Counted from the first letter of the stretch, positions 15,364 to 25,366 are shown. The stretch: DNA of 64,000 bases from Lederbergia galactosidilytica (GCF_017873565.1 NZ_JAGGKH010000001.1:310001-374000), one strand, 5' to 3'. Notes: generated by a model from the sequence alone, not told the origin. A program made the numbers and translations.

Positions 15364-16269
15364 TTATCCCTTTAACCCACTCGTACTAATGCCATCCACA
15401 ACATAGCGTTGGAAAATAAAGAAGATCACAAATACTGGAATCAGTGTGACAACAGACATGGCGAACATCGCACCCCAATTTGATACTGTTTCATTACTTA
15501 GGAACATATTAAGCGCCATGGAAACTGTATATTTACTAGGACTATTCAAATAAAGTACTGGGCCAAGCAAATTATCCCAAGTCCAGTAAAAAGTGAAAAT
15601 AGCGGTAGTTGCTAATGCTGGAGTAATCAAGGGTAAAATAATCCGTCGATAAATACCAAATGTATTACACCCATCAATAGTCGCTGCCTCATCCAATTCC
15701 CTTGGAATCGTACGAATAAATTGGACCAAGAGGAAGATGAAAAATGGATGACCAAAATAGGCAGGTATAACAAGTGGCTTTAATGAATTTAACCAATCAA
15801 GCTTTGCAAAAATAATGTATTGCGGAATCATGACGACTTCATAAGGTAACATAAGCGTAACAAGCATGATCGCAAACCAAAAGCCTCTTCCCGCAAACTT
15901 CAGTCTAGCAAACCCGAACGCAATTAATGAACAGGATACTAAATGACCAATTAACACTAATAGAACAAATATTAGAGTGTTTTTAATAAATACACCAAAG
16001 GAGTGTCCACCAAACCCTTGCCAACCTTGTCCGAAATTATCGAGAATAAACGGCTTAGGTATTAAAGATTCGGCTGTAATGAAGATTTGATCACTTACTT
16101 TAAAAGAACTCATGATCAGCCATATTACTGGATATAGCAGTAATATCGCAAAACCACCAACTAAAACATGATATAAAATATATTTTGGCTTCAACTTAGA
16201 AGGCCGGCGTTTGCCGATGCTTTTTTTCGTACCATGATGCATAATTTCTTCAGATTTTAATTCCTGCAC
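15364..16269 (-). CDS. yesQ: Sugar ABC importer permease, YesQ/MalG type
   Basis: 301 residues, CUT1-family inner-membrane subunit with six predicted helices (the first at about 32-53). The ATPase-contacting EAA loop reads [29 protein letters not shown] (about 190-218). It pairs with the next gene upstream (YesP-like) to form the translocation pore. The start is GTG at 16269, with AAGGAGG 9 nt upstream that lies inside the end of the preceding gene. No ATPase gene accompanies it. Confidence 0.93.
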   Translation of the reverse strand: MQELKSEEIMHHGTKKSIGKRRPSKLKPKYILYHVLVGGFAILLLYPVIWLIMSSFKVSDQIFITAESLIPKPFILDNFGQGWQGFGGHSFGVFIKNTLIFVLLVLIGHLVSCSLIAFGFARLKFAGRGFWFAIMLVTLMLPYEVVMIPQYIIFAKLDWLNSLKPLVIPAYFGHPFFIFLLVQFIRTIPRELDEAATIDGCNTFGIYRRIILPLITPALATTAIFTFYWTWDNLLGPVLYLNSPSKYTVSMALNMFLSNETVSNWGAMFAMSVVTLIPVFVIFFIFQRYVVDGISTSGLKG

Positions 16270-16271
16270 AG

Positions 16272-17168
16272 TTACCTGCCTCCTTCTGATTCATAATGCA
16301 CCCAAAATTTCGATGTCGCAAAGATAATTGAAGTTAAGATCGCAATAATGATAAGCATCACCCAAGCCATTGCTGATGCATAACCCATATTAAAGAATTC
16401 AAATCCTTGTTTGAATAGATACAATGAATAAAGAAGTGTTCCGTCGAGCGGCCCCCCTGTACCTTTCGAAATAATAAAAGCTGGAACAAATGTCATAAAA
16501 GCACCAATCGTTTGCATAATAGCGTTGAATAACATGACAGGGCTAAGCATAGGAATCGTAATTTTTACAAACTTTTGCATAAAATTTGCTCCATCAACAC
16601 TAGCTGCCTCATAGTAACTTTGGGGGATCGATTTTAAACCAGCTAAAAAGATCAGCATTGAAGAACCAAATTGCCAGATTGATAGGAATATAAGCATCCA
16701 CAGGGCTGCTGTTGGATTCCCAAACCAGCGAATCGCATCAACACCGAAGAACTGAAGCAAGATATTAATAATTCCTTCATCCCCAAAAATATTACGCCAC
16801 ATAATCGCGACAGCGACACTCCCACCAATAAGGGATGGTAAATAATACATCGTTCGATAAAGACCAACTGCTCGTGAAGCGGTGTTAAGCAACATGGCGA
16901 CTAATAAAGCGAATGCTAACCGCAATGGTACCCCGCCAAACACATAAATAAAGGTAACTTTTAATGATTGCAAATATCGTGGATCATCTGTAAACATTTT
17001 TTTGAAATTATCTAATCCGATCCATTTAGGCGCTGAAAACAAATCGTATGAAGTAAATGAAAAGTATAGAGAGGAAACGATTGGGATTAAGGTAAATGCT
17101 AAAAAACCAATAATAAATGGCCCGATAAAAAAGTAACCCCATAAGTTATCCCGTAAGCGCACACTCAT
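16272..17168 (-). CDS. yesP: Sugar ABC importer permease, YesP/MalF type
   Basis: 298 residues, CUT1 permease of MalF class. It starts with [44 protein letters not shown], has six helices, and an EAA loop [29 protein letters not shown] (about 183-211). GGGGATGAGTGT precedes the ATG. It follows the binding-protein gene by about 135 nt and ends 2 nt before the YesQ-like start, so translation is coupled. Substrate cannot be read from the permease; YesP in B. subtilis belongs to a rhamnogalacturonan importer. Confidence 0.93.
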   Translation of the reverse strand: MSVRLRDNLWGYFFIGPFIIGFLAFTLIPIVSSLYFSFTSYDLFSAPKWIGLDNFKKMFTDDPRYLQSLKVTFIYVFGGVPLRLAFALLVAMLLNTASRAVGLYRTMYYLPSLIGGSVAVAIMWRNIFGDEGIINILLQFFGVDAIRWFGNPTAALWMLIFLSIWQFGSSMLIFLAGLKSIPQSYYEAASVDGANFMQKFVKITIPMLSPVMLFNAIMQTIGAFMTFVPAFIISKGTGGPLDGTLLYSLYLFKQGFEFFNMGYASAMAWVMLIIIAILTSIIFATSKFWVHYESEGGR

Positions 17169-17303
17169 ACACTCATCCCCTTTCTAATGATGTTTGAAAG
17201 CTTGATGGAGCTGTCTCTCAAAATTCGAAAATGAAAATAGATCCATTCATTTTTCCGTCTTTTGCTTGTTGAAAACTTACTGGACAACTCCATCATTTGC
17301 TCA

Positions 17304-18620
17304 TTAATTTCCTAATATACTTTCCGCTTGTTGTCTAAAGTTCTTAGCCGCATCCTTAGGACTAATTTGCCCGTAATTCATTTGCTCTGATAAGCTGTCT
17401 AATAGTTCAATAATTTGTCCGGCTGCGGCAGGATCTGGTGCTCCCATTGGTGTGCTGTTTTCTTCAGCCCATTCTACGTAATCAAATACTTGCGCTTGGG
17501 CTTCTGATACCTCAGATTTAAGCGCTTCTTTTATTTCTGATGATACTGGTACACCACGTTCACCTAAAATTAATTTATTTGCCTCTTCATCATTGATAAA
17601 GAAATTGATAAACTCAGCTGCTGCTTCTTTATGTTTAGAGTTTTCTGATACAGAGAAGAACATACTTGGCTTTAGGAATAAACCTTCTTTCGCTCCAGGC
17701 CCAGGCATTGGTCCTATTTCCATTGGGCGATCTGCTACTTGTTGTAAGCCGACAAATTGATTTGACCATTGCCATACACCTACACCTTCTTGCTTCACAA
17801 CTGGGTCATCTTCAATGCCTGTTAGTTGTGCTAGAAAGTCTGGTGTTGGTGTTACACCATTATCGACTTGTTCCTTCGCCATCGTAAAGAAATCGGTAAA
17901 TAGTTGATCATCATCATACCCTAATCCTGAACCATCTTCAGCATAGAGTCGTTTCCCTTGCGTACGAAGATAGTAATTGAAAAACACATCCGCCTTCATT
18001 CCAGTATCAAAATAAATACCAGCATCTTTAGCTTTTGCAGATATTTCTTTATAGTCATCCCATGTCCAATCTTCAGGAATAGCATCTACACCAATTTCCT
18101 TTAACATTTCCGGATCATAATTAAAACCAAGCGCATTAACTCCTAAATTAAATCCATAGACACCATCACCAACTTCTCCACCTGAAATAATCGTGTCAGC
18201 AATATTGGAGGTATCAATTTGTTCACCAAAGAACGGGTTTAAATCAGCTAATTGATTATTTTTCGCATATTGAGAGATATAAGAAAGGTCCATTTGAATA
18301 ATATCTGGTAGTTCATTGGCTGCAGCCTGTGGAGCAAGCTTCTGCCAGTAATCATCCCAACTAGCATATTCGGCCTCAACTTTTACATTGGGATTTTTCT
18401 CTTCAAAGAGTTTAATCACTTCATTTGTGTAATCATGTCTTGTCTGGTCACCCCACCAGGCAATACGCAAAGTAACTTCTCCTTCTCCACCATTTGCATT
18501 ATCTTTATTTCCATCTGATCCATTATCGTTTCCTGTAGAAGTGTTATCACTACTACACGCGGCTAACCAAAAGACCATCATAATGCCAAAAAGTAAAATT
18601 AGACTTTTTCTCACCTTCAT
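17304..18620 (-). CDS. yesO: Sugar-binding lipoprotein, YesO-like
   Basis: 438 residues. Lipoprotein signal MKVRKSLILLFGIMMVFWLAAC with the lipobox LAAC (Cys22), then a Ser/Asp/Asn linker and a CUT1 solute-binding fold. Segments LRIAWWGDQTRHDYTNEVIKLFEEKNPNV, ASWDDYWQKLAPQ and EEANKLILGERGVPVSSEIKEALK closely match B. subtilis YesO as I recall it, so a related plant-wall oligosaccharide is a plausible ligand. The ATG at 18620 has GGGGAGGAAG upstream; the longer frame to 18656 is rejected. A cre site and promoter lie 20-40 nt upstream. Confidence 0.92.
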   Translation of the reverse strand: MKVRKSLILLFGIMMVFWLAACSSDNTSTGNDNGSDGNKDNANGGEGEVTLRIAWWGDQTRHDYTNEVIKLFEEKNPNVKVEAEYASWDDYWQKLAPQAAANELPDIIQMDLSYISQYAKNNQLADLNPFFGEQIDTSNIADTIISGGEVGDGVYGFNLGVNALGFNYDPEMLKEIGVDAIPEDWTWDDYKEISAKAKDAGIYFDTGMKADVFFNYYLRTQGKRLYAEDGSGLGYDDDQLFTDFFTMAKEQVDNGVTPTPDFLAQLTGIEDDPVVKQEGVGVWQWSNQFVGLQQVADRPMEIGPMPGPGAKEGLFLKPSMFFSVSENSKHKEAAAEFINFFINDEEANKLILGERGVPVSSEIKEALKSEVSEAQAQVFDYVEWAEENSTPMGAPDPAAAGQIIELLDSLSEQMNYGQISPKDAAKNFRQQAESILGN

Positions 18621-18641
18621 CTTCCTCCCCTTTTCACTTCC

Positions 18642-18655
18642 TGTAAGCGATTGCA
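18642..18655. promoter_or_regulatory. CcpA binding site (cre) upstream of yesO-like gene
   Basis: TGTAAGCGATTGCA matches the cre consensus TGWNANCGNTNWCA at 13 of 14 positions. It lies between a TATAAT box (18656-18661, minus strand) and the binding-protein ATG at 18620, a roadblock position typical of catabolite repression. Confidence 0.75.
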
Positions 18656-18671
18656 ATTATAGTATAACAAA

Positions 18672-18706
18672 AGAACTGTTTCATCGATGATAGAAAAAAC
18701 AGTTCT
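18672..18706 (-). terminator. Terminator of yesMN-like operon, abutting yesO promoter
   Basis: Minus strand hairpin AGAACTGTTT/AAACAGTTCT (10 bp) followed by TTTTGTTA, about 60 nt past the response-regulator stop. The T-run leads straight into the TATACTATAAT box of the next operon, so terminator and promoter overlap. Confidence 0.8.
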
Positions 18707-18768
18707 AATTGTTTAAAAAAGAGAGAATGGTAGACACTTCATAATGAGGATCTTTGTACTGAATCAGT

Positions 18769-20310
18769 TTAAACCTTTTTGTATTCTGAAGGGGTAAAAC
18801 CTGTTTGTTTCTTAAACACTTGGCTGAAATACTGAGAATCTGTAAAGCCAAGCTTTTCTGCCACTTCAAAGATTTTGACATCCTTTTCTTGATCAATTAG
18901 CTGTATCGCCTGTTCCATCCGCCTTTTCGTAATATAAGTAGAAAAGCGCTCTCCCATTTCTTTTTTAAACAGCTTTCCTAAATAATCTGGGCTCATAAAC
19001 ATTCTTTCATTAGCAATGAAATTAAGGGAGAGATGCTGATTTCCCAATTCATTCTCAATGATTTCCAAAACCTTTTGAATGATTGCTGAATGTTTACTGC
19101 GATTTTGCTCATAAAACTGAAGAGTGATTTCCTCGGCAATCTCTGAAAAAAATACATGCATACTATGAATTGTGTCTAATTCCAGTAACTCTGGCATCAC
19201 TCGTAAGTATTCCTTCATTTGTTCCGGAGAGCAGATGCGAATCATTCCATTAAAAAGTTGGATGACATAGGATTTTGTTGTTTGGATATCTAAACGAAGC
19301 TGAACTAATTGCTGAAAAAATTGTTCTAACTCTCTGTTCGCATCATCCCATCGTCCAGACTTCACTAATAAACAAAACTTTTGCTCATCAAATTGTAAGT
19401 GGTTTTCTCGGATTGGTTGAGTTGTAATATCAGTTTGCGTAATAATGCTCCCTTCCCCTAAATAAAAGCGATGCTGTAGACATTCCAATGTTTGTTGATA
19501 AAGCTGTCTAGCTGAAACCATTTTGCCTTCTTCACTAATGGCAATGGTAATATCTCTTTGATAATATTGATGAAATTGTTCGCGAACTTGTTCAATTTGC
19601 TCAAGTAGATGATCCGTTTGCGCTGAATTATCGATCATGAGTAGAAAATGTTGGCCAACTGTACAACTTAGAATGATATTATTAAAAATATTTTCGGTAA
19701 TATTTTTGATGACAAATAAAAGCTCATACTCGATTAACTCTTCAATTTGGAATAGGATCAGTTTGACAAGCGGATCTTGTAGCTCAATATGAAAGAGTTG
19801 TTGATAATACTCTAATTCTTTGCTTCCAGAACTATCCTTAGTGACAAATTCCTTTAATAACTGTTCTTTTGCATATGGAAGCATTTTCTCTATTCGCTGC
19901 TTCATCTCCAGAATAAATTGATCTTTAGATTGTACTTCTTCGATCTCTTCAATACATTCTGTTAAGGCTTGGATAATACTGTTTTCATTACATGGCTTAA
20001 GCAAATAATGTTTGACTCCATATTCCATCGCCTGTTTTGCATAATCAAACTCTGCAAAACCTGAAAGCATAATAAAGCGGATATCAGGATATTTTTCATG
20101 GACTTTTTTTACCAATTCTACCCCATTCATGCCAGGCATCTTTATATCGGTAATGACAATATCGGGTCCTTTCGCTTCAATCATTCGATAAGCTTCTACC
20201 CCATTCTTGGCTGTTCCTACTAAAGCTGCTTGATAGCTTTCCCAGTTAATAAAATTTGAAATCCCTTCCAAAATTATTCTCTCATCATCGACAAGCAATA
20301 CTTTATACAT
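18769..20310 (-). CDS. yesN: YesN-like response regulator with AraC DNA-binding domain
   Basis: 513 residues. The receiver domain (1-120) has the acidic pocket VDDE (8-10) and phospho-acceptor D55 in VITDIKMPG. A middle linker domain of about 270 residues is followed by an AraC helix-turn-helix pair (about 415-513) ending EKLGFTDSQYFSQVFKKQTGFTPSEYKK. It would activate the importer operon downstream. The ATG at 20310 is chosen because the receiver fold begins there; it overlaps the end of the kinase gene by 8 nt. A terminator follows. Confidence 0.93.
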   Translation of the reverse strand: MYKVLLVDDERIILEGISNFINWESYQAALVGTAKNGVEAYRMIEAKGPDIVITDIKMPGMNGVELVKKVHEKYPDIRFIMLSGFAEFDYAKQAMEYGVKHYLLKPCNENSIIQALTECIEEIEEVQSKDQFILEMKQRIEKMLPYAKEQLLKEFVTKDSSGSKELEYYQQLFHIELQDPLVKLILFQIEELIEYELLFVIKNITENIFNNIILSCTVGQHFLLMIDNSAQTDHLLEQIEQVREQFHQYYQRDITIAISEEGKMVSARQLYQQTLECLQHRFYLGEGSIITQTDITTQPIRENHLQFDEQKFCLLVKSGRWDDANRELEQFFQQLVQLRLDIQTTKSYVIQLFNGMIRICSPEQMKEYLRVMPELLELDTIHSMHVFFSEIAEEITLQFYEQNRSKHSAIIQKVLEIIENELGNQHLSLNFIANERMFMSPDYLGKLFKKEMGERFSTYITKRRMEQAIQLIDQEKDVKIFEVAEKLGFTDSQYFSQVFKKQTGFTPSEYKKV

Positions 20311-22084
20311 CTCTTTGATCCCACCCTTTTTCGTAAGGTAAAAGAATAATAACACTCGTCCCTATCCCTTGTTCACTTTCTATCCTTAAGCCATATTGCT
20401 CACCAAATAGCCGTTTAATCCGTCCGTCGATATTTTTCAGCCCAATCCCTTGACCTTTCGTTTGGACATGATAATTCCGCACTCGTTCTAAAAGTTCTTC
20501 ATCCATTCCAGGCCCATTATCTTTAACAATTAACTCGATTGTCTTTTCTCTCTTCACAGAAGTTATCGTAATCCAGCATGGTTCGATCATTGGCTCTAAA
20601 GCATAATGAATCGCATTTTCAATTATTGGTTGTAAGGTTAATTTTGGAATTTTATAAGGGTATAAACTTGTATCTACCTCAATGTGAAATTGTAGTCTTT
20701 CCTCAAAACGATACTTCTGAATCGTCACGTAATTTTCGACAATTTTCAATTCTTCTTCTATCGAAACTAAGGGCTCTTTCCAAGTGATTGAGTTTCGTAA
20801 TAAGTAACCAAGTGATTCAACCATATGAGAAATCTGCATTTGCTGATTACTTTTGGCTAACCAGTTAATCGATTCCAATGTATTGTATAAAAAATGGGGA
20901 TTAATTTGCGCTTGTAATGCCTTGAATTCCGTTTCTTTGATCATAATTTGCTTCGAGTAATTGGCATGAATAAGATCATCAATTTGTTGAGTCATCGCTA
21001 AAAAGTTTTTATGTAATTCTCCCACCTCATCTTTATGAAGCTTTGACATATATAAAATCTCACTTTTTGCTTTGCTAAAATTCCCGTTTTGAATATATTT
21101 CATCCCTGCTGCTAAGTTTTCCAAAGGATTGGTAATACTTTGGGCAAATTTGATGCCAATCACTAAAACAATCACAAACATCACAATAAATAAAATGGGG
21201 ATAGCCGTTTTAACTAAAAGGATTTGGCGGAATATCTCGTTAAAAGGAATAATGTTAAAATAATGCCAATTAGAAAAATCTGATTCCATCTGGACGATAA
21301 AATACTTGCGCTGATTGATCGTTTCAAATCGATAACCTGATTCATCCTTGCTCGTAAAGGTCAGTTTCCCTATTCCTTCTTCTTCTAAAGGATAGATTCT
21401 TTCTCCATTATGGTTCTGAATTAAAAAATAACCCTCTGTTTTTTTAGAGCTATCCATAAAATGCCGAATTAATTTATCTGTATCCACCCGAATAATAACA
21501 TTCCCCAGATGTTCAAAACTTAAATCTTGATATCTTCTAATCTCTCTTGAAGAAACAAGGGGAATATCATTTTCCAATTGATCCATCCATATATGACTTC
21601 CGCTTGCTTCATTTGAATGAAAGACTATATTCTCTCGAATGGCGGTTGAAATATGTTGTGGTCTCTTTCCAACAATATGGACCTCTCCATGGGTATCCAC
21701 AATATGTACAGCCTCAATATATGCCTCAGACTTGATGAGATTTAATACTTTATCTGCAAGTTTGGAACGAATAGAGAATTTTTCATATTCCGTCTCTGCC
21801 TCCTTTAAGGTCGTCAAATATTGTTGAATAAGTGGATCCGTTGTAATCGAATAAGAAACGGTTTCGATATTTTTCAATTCATGTTCAATATTATTTGCAG
21901 ACATATTCAATACTTCGGAGGATTTTACATAAATTTGCTCATCATAGCTATAAAAAGCATATTGTAATCCTGCAACCGTTACCATTAAAGAAATGATCAT
22001 AATACAAGTGATTAAAATAATTAATTTCCTTTTAATAGGCTGATTAAAATAGATTTTTTTCATCAAGTATTCGCGTTTTGTCAT
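20303..22084 (-). CDS. yesM: YesM-like sensor histidine kinase
   Basis: 593 residues. Membrane helix at about 18-40, extracellular sensor region to about 285, a second helix (IPILFIVMFVIVLVIGIKFAQS), a HAMP segment (NPLENLAAGMKYIQNGNF), the phospho-acceptor His in ALQAQINPHFLYNTLESINWL, and an ATPase domain with NAIHYAL, DNGPGMD and GIGLKNIDGRIKR. It senses an extracellular sugar signal, directly or through a binding protein, and phosphorylates the RR that follows. GGGGGAA lies 12 nt before the ATG. A copy of the MITE-like repeat lies about 180 bp upstream. Confidence 0.93.
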   Translation of the reverse strand: MTKREYLMKKIYFNQPIKRKLIILITCIMIISLMVTVAGLQYAFYSYDEQIYVKSSEVLNMSANNIEHELKNIETVSYSITTDPLIQQYLTTLKEAETEYEKFSIRSKLADKVLNLIKSEAYIEAVHIVDTHGEVHIVGKRPQHISTAIRENIVFHSNEASGSHIWMDQLENDIPLVSSREIRRYQDLSFEHLGNVIIRVDTDKLIRHFMDSSKKTEGYFLIQNHNGERIYPLEEEGIGKLTFTSKDESGYRFETINQRKYFIVQMESDFSNWHYFNIIPFNEIFRQILLVKTAIPILFIVMFVIVLVIGIKFAQSITNPLENLAAGMKYIQNGNFSKAKSEILYMSKLHKDEVGELHKNFLAMTQQIDDLIHANYSKQIMIKETEFKALQAQINPHFLYNTLESINWLAKSNQQMQISHMVESLGYLLRNSITWKEPLVSIEEELKIVENYVTIQKYRFEERLQFHIEVDTSLYPYKIPKLTLQPIIENAIHYALEPMIEPCWITITSVKREKTIELIVKDNGPGMDEELLERVRNYHVQTKGQGIGLKNIDGRIKRLFGEQYGLRIESEQGIGTSVIILLPYEKGWDQRDV

Positions 22085-22430
22085 TATGAGTAAGATTCCC
22101 CCTAACCATGGTGTTAAGCGCTTTTCTTAGAAGCTCCGACTCCATTCACATTATTATTCTCCATTACAAAGAACCCCCAGAGCAAAACAAGCCAGCCGTA
22201 CAACCAATCAATATTGTACCGGTTCTATACTTTCAGCTTTTCTGGAGGTCGAATATATCTGAGTCAATTTCATCATTGCTTATTAATGATCAATACACGA
22301 ACGTTATTGTTAAAGAAGATTGAATTCTTAGTCAATGTATTTCCTTAACTTAGTTGATTGGAGCGGAAATCAACGTTGTTCGGATTTGAATGCTAAAATC
22401 TCTTTTTGAAATTGATTTAGCTATCAAAAA
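22085..22430. other. 346-bp gap between yesM-like gene and degV
   Basis: It contains the promoter region of the kinase gene (an aagcgctt core at 22113-22120 resembles half a cre but matches only 9 of 14 positions) and, at 22261-22415, copy A of the MITE-like repeat, which begins 16 nt past the degV stop. No gene is supported. Confidence 0.5.
22261..22415 (+). repeat. MITE-like repeat family 1, copy A (core deleted)
   Basis: 155 bp with ends TCAATTTC ... GAAATTGA. It shares with 42213-42454 and 61205-61439 the left part (cttattaatgatcaataca, gtcaatgtatttccttaac) and the right part (aatcaacgttgttcggattt). The GC-rich core of about 85 bp found in the other two copies is missing exactly between gagcgga and aatcaac. 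Confidence 0.9.
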
Positions 22431-23273
22431 TTATTTAATTGTCCAACAAAGCCCCATGGACCCTTCACCTAAATGAGTGCCAATGACAGGACCGAAATAA
22501 CTAATACTAAATTCTACATGGGGATATTGCTTAGTTAATTCTGCTTTCCATTGTACTGCTTCATCTAAACGATTACCGTGAATAATCGTCGCTTGCAGAC
22601 TTTTCCCTTTTTTTACATCCTCATCTAAAAGATCAACGATTCGTTTCAATGCCTTTTTACGAGAACGAATTTTTTCAAAGGGAACAATTACTTTATCCTG
22701 AAAATGGAGGAGTGGCTTTATACTTAACAAACTTCCAATTATCGCCTGCGCACTTGTCAATCTCCCACCACGTTGGAGATGAGCAAGATCATCTACCATG
22801 AAATAGGCACGCATATGCTTCTTCATCTCATCTAGCTCAGCAAGAATTTCGCTGGGTTCTTTTCCTTCCTTGGCCATTGTTGCCGCTTTGATCGCATAAA
22901 AACCTTGTGCCATACAACTAAGCTCTGAATCATAAGCATAGACTTTCGCACCAGCAATCGTATCACCTGCCGCAACCGCTCCTTGATACGTTCCACTTAT
23001 ACCACTGGAAAGATGAACACTAATAATCGCATCAAACTCTTTCGCAAGTTCAGTAAATAGCTTTTCAAATTCCCCAATTGGTGGTTGAGTTGTTGTTGGA
23101 AGCTTGTCTCCATTTCTCACTTCATCATAGAAATCTTTCATTGTTATATCAATCTCTTCTCGATACGTTTCTCCCTTAATGACAACACTAAGCGGAATCA
23201 TATGAATATCAAGAGTTTCGCGAACATGCTTTGGTATATATGAAGTACTATCTGTCACAACAGCTGTCTTCAT
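22431..23273 (-). CDS. degV: DegV family fatty-acid-binding protein
   Basis: 280 residues, typical DegV length, starting MKTAVVTDSTSYIPKHVRE, with the TTTQPPIGEFEKLF segment and HLSSGISGTYQGA, the Ser/Thr residues that hold the lipid head group in this family. DegV/FakB proteins bind fatty acids and present them to FakA kinase; the role of this paralog next to degSU is not known. The ATG at 23273 has GAGGTTG upstream; the frame to 23288 is longer but unsupported. It follows degU by about 220 bp after a strong terminator. Confidence 0.93.
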   Translation of the reverse strand: MKTAVVTDSTSYIPKHVRETLDIHMIPLSVVIKGETYREEIDITMKDFYDEVRNGDKLPTTTQPPIGEFEKLFTELAKEFDAIISVHLSSGISGTYQGAVAAGDTIAGAKVYAYDSELSCMAQGFYAIKAATMAKEGKEPSEILAELDEMKKHMRAYFMVDDLAHLQRGGRLTSAQAIIGSLLSIKPLLHFQDKVIVPFEKIRSRKKALKRIVDLLDEDVKKGKSLQATIIHGNRLDEAVQWKAELTKQYPHVEFSISYFGPVIGTHLGEGSMGLCWTIK

Positions 23274-23459
23274 TGCTATCAACCTCATTTTTATATTTAC
23301 TTTGTTCTCATCATTCTATCGAATAAACCTTCCTTTGAAAAGACAAATTGAAAGGATTATAAAATGCTTCCCATATCAGCCGTGGAGAAAGCTAGTTCAA
23401 AAGAATGTAACCCATTCCTAAGCAGAGAAACCAATTTAAAAGCAAGCCCCAAAAAAAAA

Positions 23460-23486
23460 GAATCTGTTAAATTTTTTAACAGATTC
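23460..23486 (-). terminator. Terminator after degU
   Basis: Perfect 12-bp stem GAATCTGTTAAA/TTTAACAGATTC with a 3-nt loop, then TTTTTTTTT on the minus strand, 10 nt past the degU stop. degV is therefore probably transcribed separately. Confidence 0.93.
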
Positions 23487-23495
23487 CTTTTCCAT

Positions 23496-24176
23496 TTAGC
23501 GAACTTCTACCCAGCCGTTTTTAATTGCGGTGACAACGGCTTGTGTCCGGTCATTGACATTCATTTTTTGAAGTATATTACTCACATGGTTTTTAACCGT
23601 TTTTTCGCTTATATACAGAGTTTCTCCGATCGCGCGGTTACTTTTTCCATCTGCTAGTAATTGTAATACCTCACATTCTCTACTTGTGAGCAAATGAAGT
23701 GGTATTTGTACTTCTGGTTGTTGATATCCATGACCATCGTTTTGTTGGTTAGCAAGGCGACGGTATTCATTAACAAGCTTATGAGTAATTTTCGGATGGA
23801 TATATGATCCTCCGTCTGCTACCACTTTTACAGCTTCAATTAATTCGTCGGAATCCATCTCCTTAAGCATATAACCAGATGCTCCTGTTTTTAAAGCATG
23901 TGTCACATATGCCTCATCATCATGAATCGACAAGATCATTGCTTTTGTATCAGGATAAGATTCAATCAATTGGCGTGTAGCTTCAATACCATTTGTATCC
24001 TTCATATTAATGTCTAGTAACACGACATCTGGATGGTGTTCTTCTACTAAGCCAATTACATCAGAACCGTCGTCCCCTTCCGCTACAACTGAAAAAGATT
24101 TTTCGAATTCTAGAATTCGTTTTACTCCTTCGCGAAACAATTGGTGATCATCGATAATAACTATCTTTGTGGTCAT
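23496..24176 (-). CDS. degU: Response regulator DegU
   Basis: 226 residues. Receiver domain with DD at 9-10 and phospho-acceptor D55 in [13 protein letters not shown], linker, then a LuxR/NarL helix-turn-helix (about 160-222: [23 protein letters not shown] ... [15 protein letters not shown]). It controls secreted enzymes, motility and competence, linking it to the comF and flagellar genes nearby. The ATG at 24176 has a GGGGGAG site; the 13-residue N-terminal extension to 24215 is not part of the family. It follows degS by 47 nt. Confidence 0.97.
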   Translation of the reverse strand: MTTKIVIIDDHQLFREGVKRILEFEKSFSVVAEGDDGSDVIGLVEEHHPDVVLLDINMKDTNGIEATRQLIESYPDTKAMILSIHDDEAYVTHALKTGASGYMLKEMDSDELIEAVKVVADGGSYIHPKITHKLVNEYRRLANQQNDGHGYQQPEVQIPLHLLTSRECEVLQLLADGKSNRAIGETLYISEKTVKNHVSNILQKMNVNDRTQAVVTAIKNGWVEVR

Positions 24177-24223
24177 TTTTTCTCCCCCTACATATCTATC
24201 GGCAGTTTTTCTCATTTATTTAT

Positions 24224-25366
24224 TTATTCTAATACTGGTACCTTTATATTGATCAATGTACCTTTATTAGGTGCGGATTCAATCTTTAAATCCCCTTCTA
24301 AAATAGCAATCCGCTCCTTCATACCTATTAAACCAAATGATCCATTTTTATTCACAGATGGATCAAAGCCTTTTCCATCATCTCTTATTACAACAGATAC
24401 TCGCTCATTGCAAACTTGTAATTTCACTTTAATTTCTTTTGCATTCGCATGTTTAAGTGCATTATTAAGAGATTCCTGAATCAAGCGAAATAAAGCTACT
24501 TCATATTTGGAAGGCAAGCGCTTATCTTCTCCCAAATTAACAAATTGAATATATACAGATGGATGGTATTCACCCATAGTCGAAATATATTTTTTAAGAG
24601 TTGGAATTAAACCTAAATCATCCAAAGCCATCGGTCGTAAATCATAAATAATCCGTCGCACTTCATAAAGAGCATCACGAATCATTTCCTTTAAACTCTG
24701 GATTTCTTTAAATGCTTCATCAGGTCCTTGTTCAATATGTACTTTCTCTGCTATATCAGAACGGATTAATACATTAGCTAAAAGCTGTGCAGGTCCGTCA
24801 TGGATTTCTCGAGATATTCGCTTTCTTTCTTCTTCTTGTGCCTCAATGATCCGTAATCCAAAATCTTGTTTCATCTTGGCGTCTTCTAAAGCGATCCCAA
24901 TATCTTTAATATCACTTATAAGGTAATTTGAAATGACCGTGATTTGTGATACGAGTAATTCTGAACGGTCAATGGTTTCTTGTAGTCCTAGTAATCTTCT
25001 TTCTAAATCATCTCGTCTCTGTCTAAGTTGCTTTTCTAATTGTTCATTGACAATATACTGTGTGTGCAAATTATGAGCAAATTCATATACTTTTCGGACT
25101 TGTTCCTCGGAATAAGTCTTAAAGTTTCGGCTCACTTCTGAAAGGCGTTTTCTTGCATAACGCGATTTTTCTTCAAGTTCATCACTCTCAGCGATCACTT
25201 GCCCAACCTTTGTTTTGATCTCTCTTAATTCCGCAACAAGAGAATCATGATCTTTTCGACATTGTTCTCCAATCCGAAATATCTCATTTTTACTTTTGTC
25301 AACAGTATCTATCATTTGTTCTACAATAAAATCCAGTGCTTTTACATCAAGTTTTCTTAGTGGCAT
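24224..25366 (-). CDS. degS: Cytoplasmic sensor histidine kinase DegS
   Basis: 380 residues, soluble. An N-terminal coiled-coil sensor region (about 20-170, with RRDDLERRLLGLQE) is followed by QDFGLRIIEAQEEERKRISREIHDGPAQLLANV with phospho-acceptor H189, the same number as in B. subtilis, and an ATPase domain with NALKHAN, RDDGKGFD and GLIGMKERIAIL. It phosphorylates DegU. The ATG follows AAGGGAAG closely, with a better AAAGGAGG 18 nt upstream, so the initiation site may be weak or lie differently. yvyE, divergent in B. subtilis, is now 9 kb away. Confidence 0.97.
   Translation of the reverse strand: MPLRKLDVKALDFIVEQMIDTVDKSKNEIFRIGEQCRKDHDSLVAELREIKTKVGQVIAESDELEEKSRYARKRLSEVSRNFKTYSEEQVRKVYEFAHNLHTQYIVNEQLEKQLRQRRDDLERRLLGLQETIDRSELLVSQITVISNYLISDIKDIGIALEDAKMKQDFGLRIIEAQEEERKRISREIHDGPAQLLANVLIRSDIAEKVHIEQGPDEAFKEIQSLKEMIRDALYEVRRIIYDLRPMALDDLGLIPTLKKYISTMGEYHPSVYIQFVNLGEDKRLPSKYEVALFRLIQESLNNALKHANAKEIKVKLQVCNERVSVVIRDDGKGFDPSVNKNGSFGLIGMKERIAILEGDLKIESAPNKGTLINIKVPVLE

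Noticed and set aside
22107-22122. cre site upstream of the yesM-like kinase
   Set aside because: Only the aagcgctt centre fits; 9 of 14 positions match.
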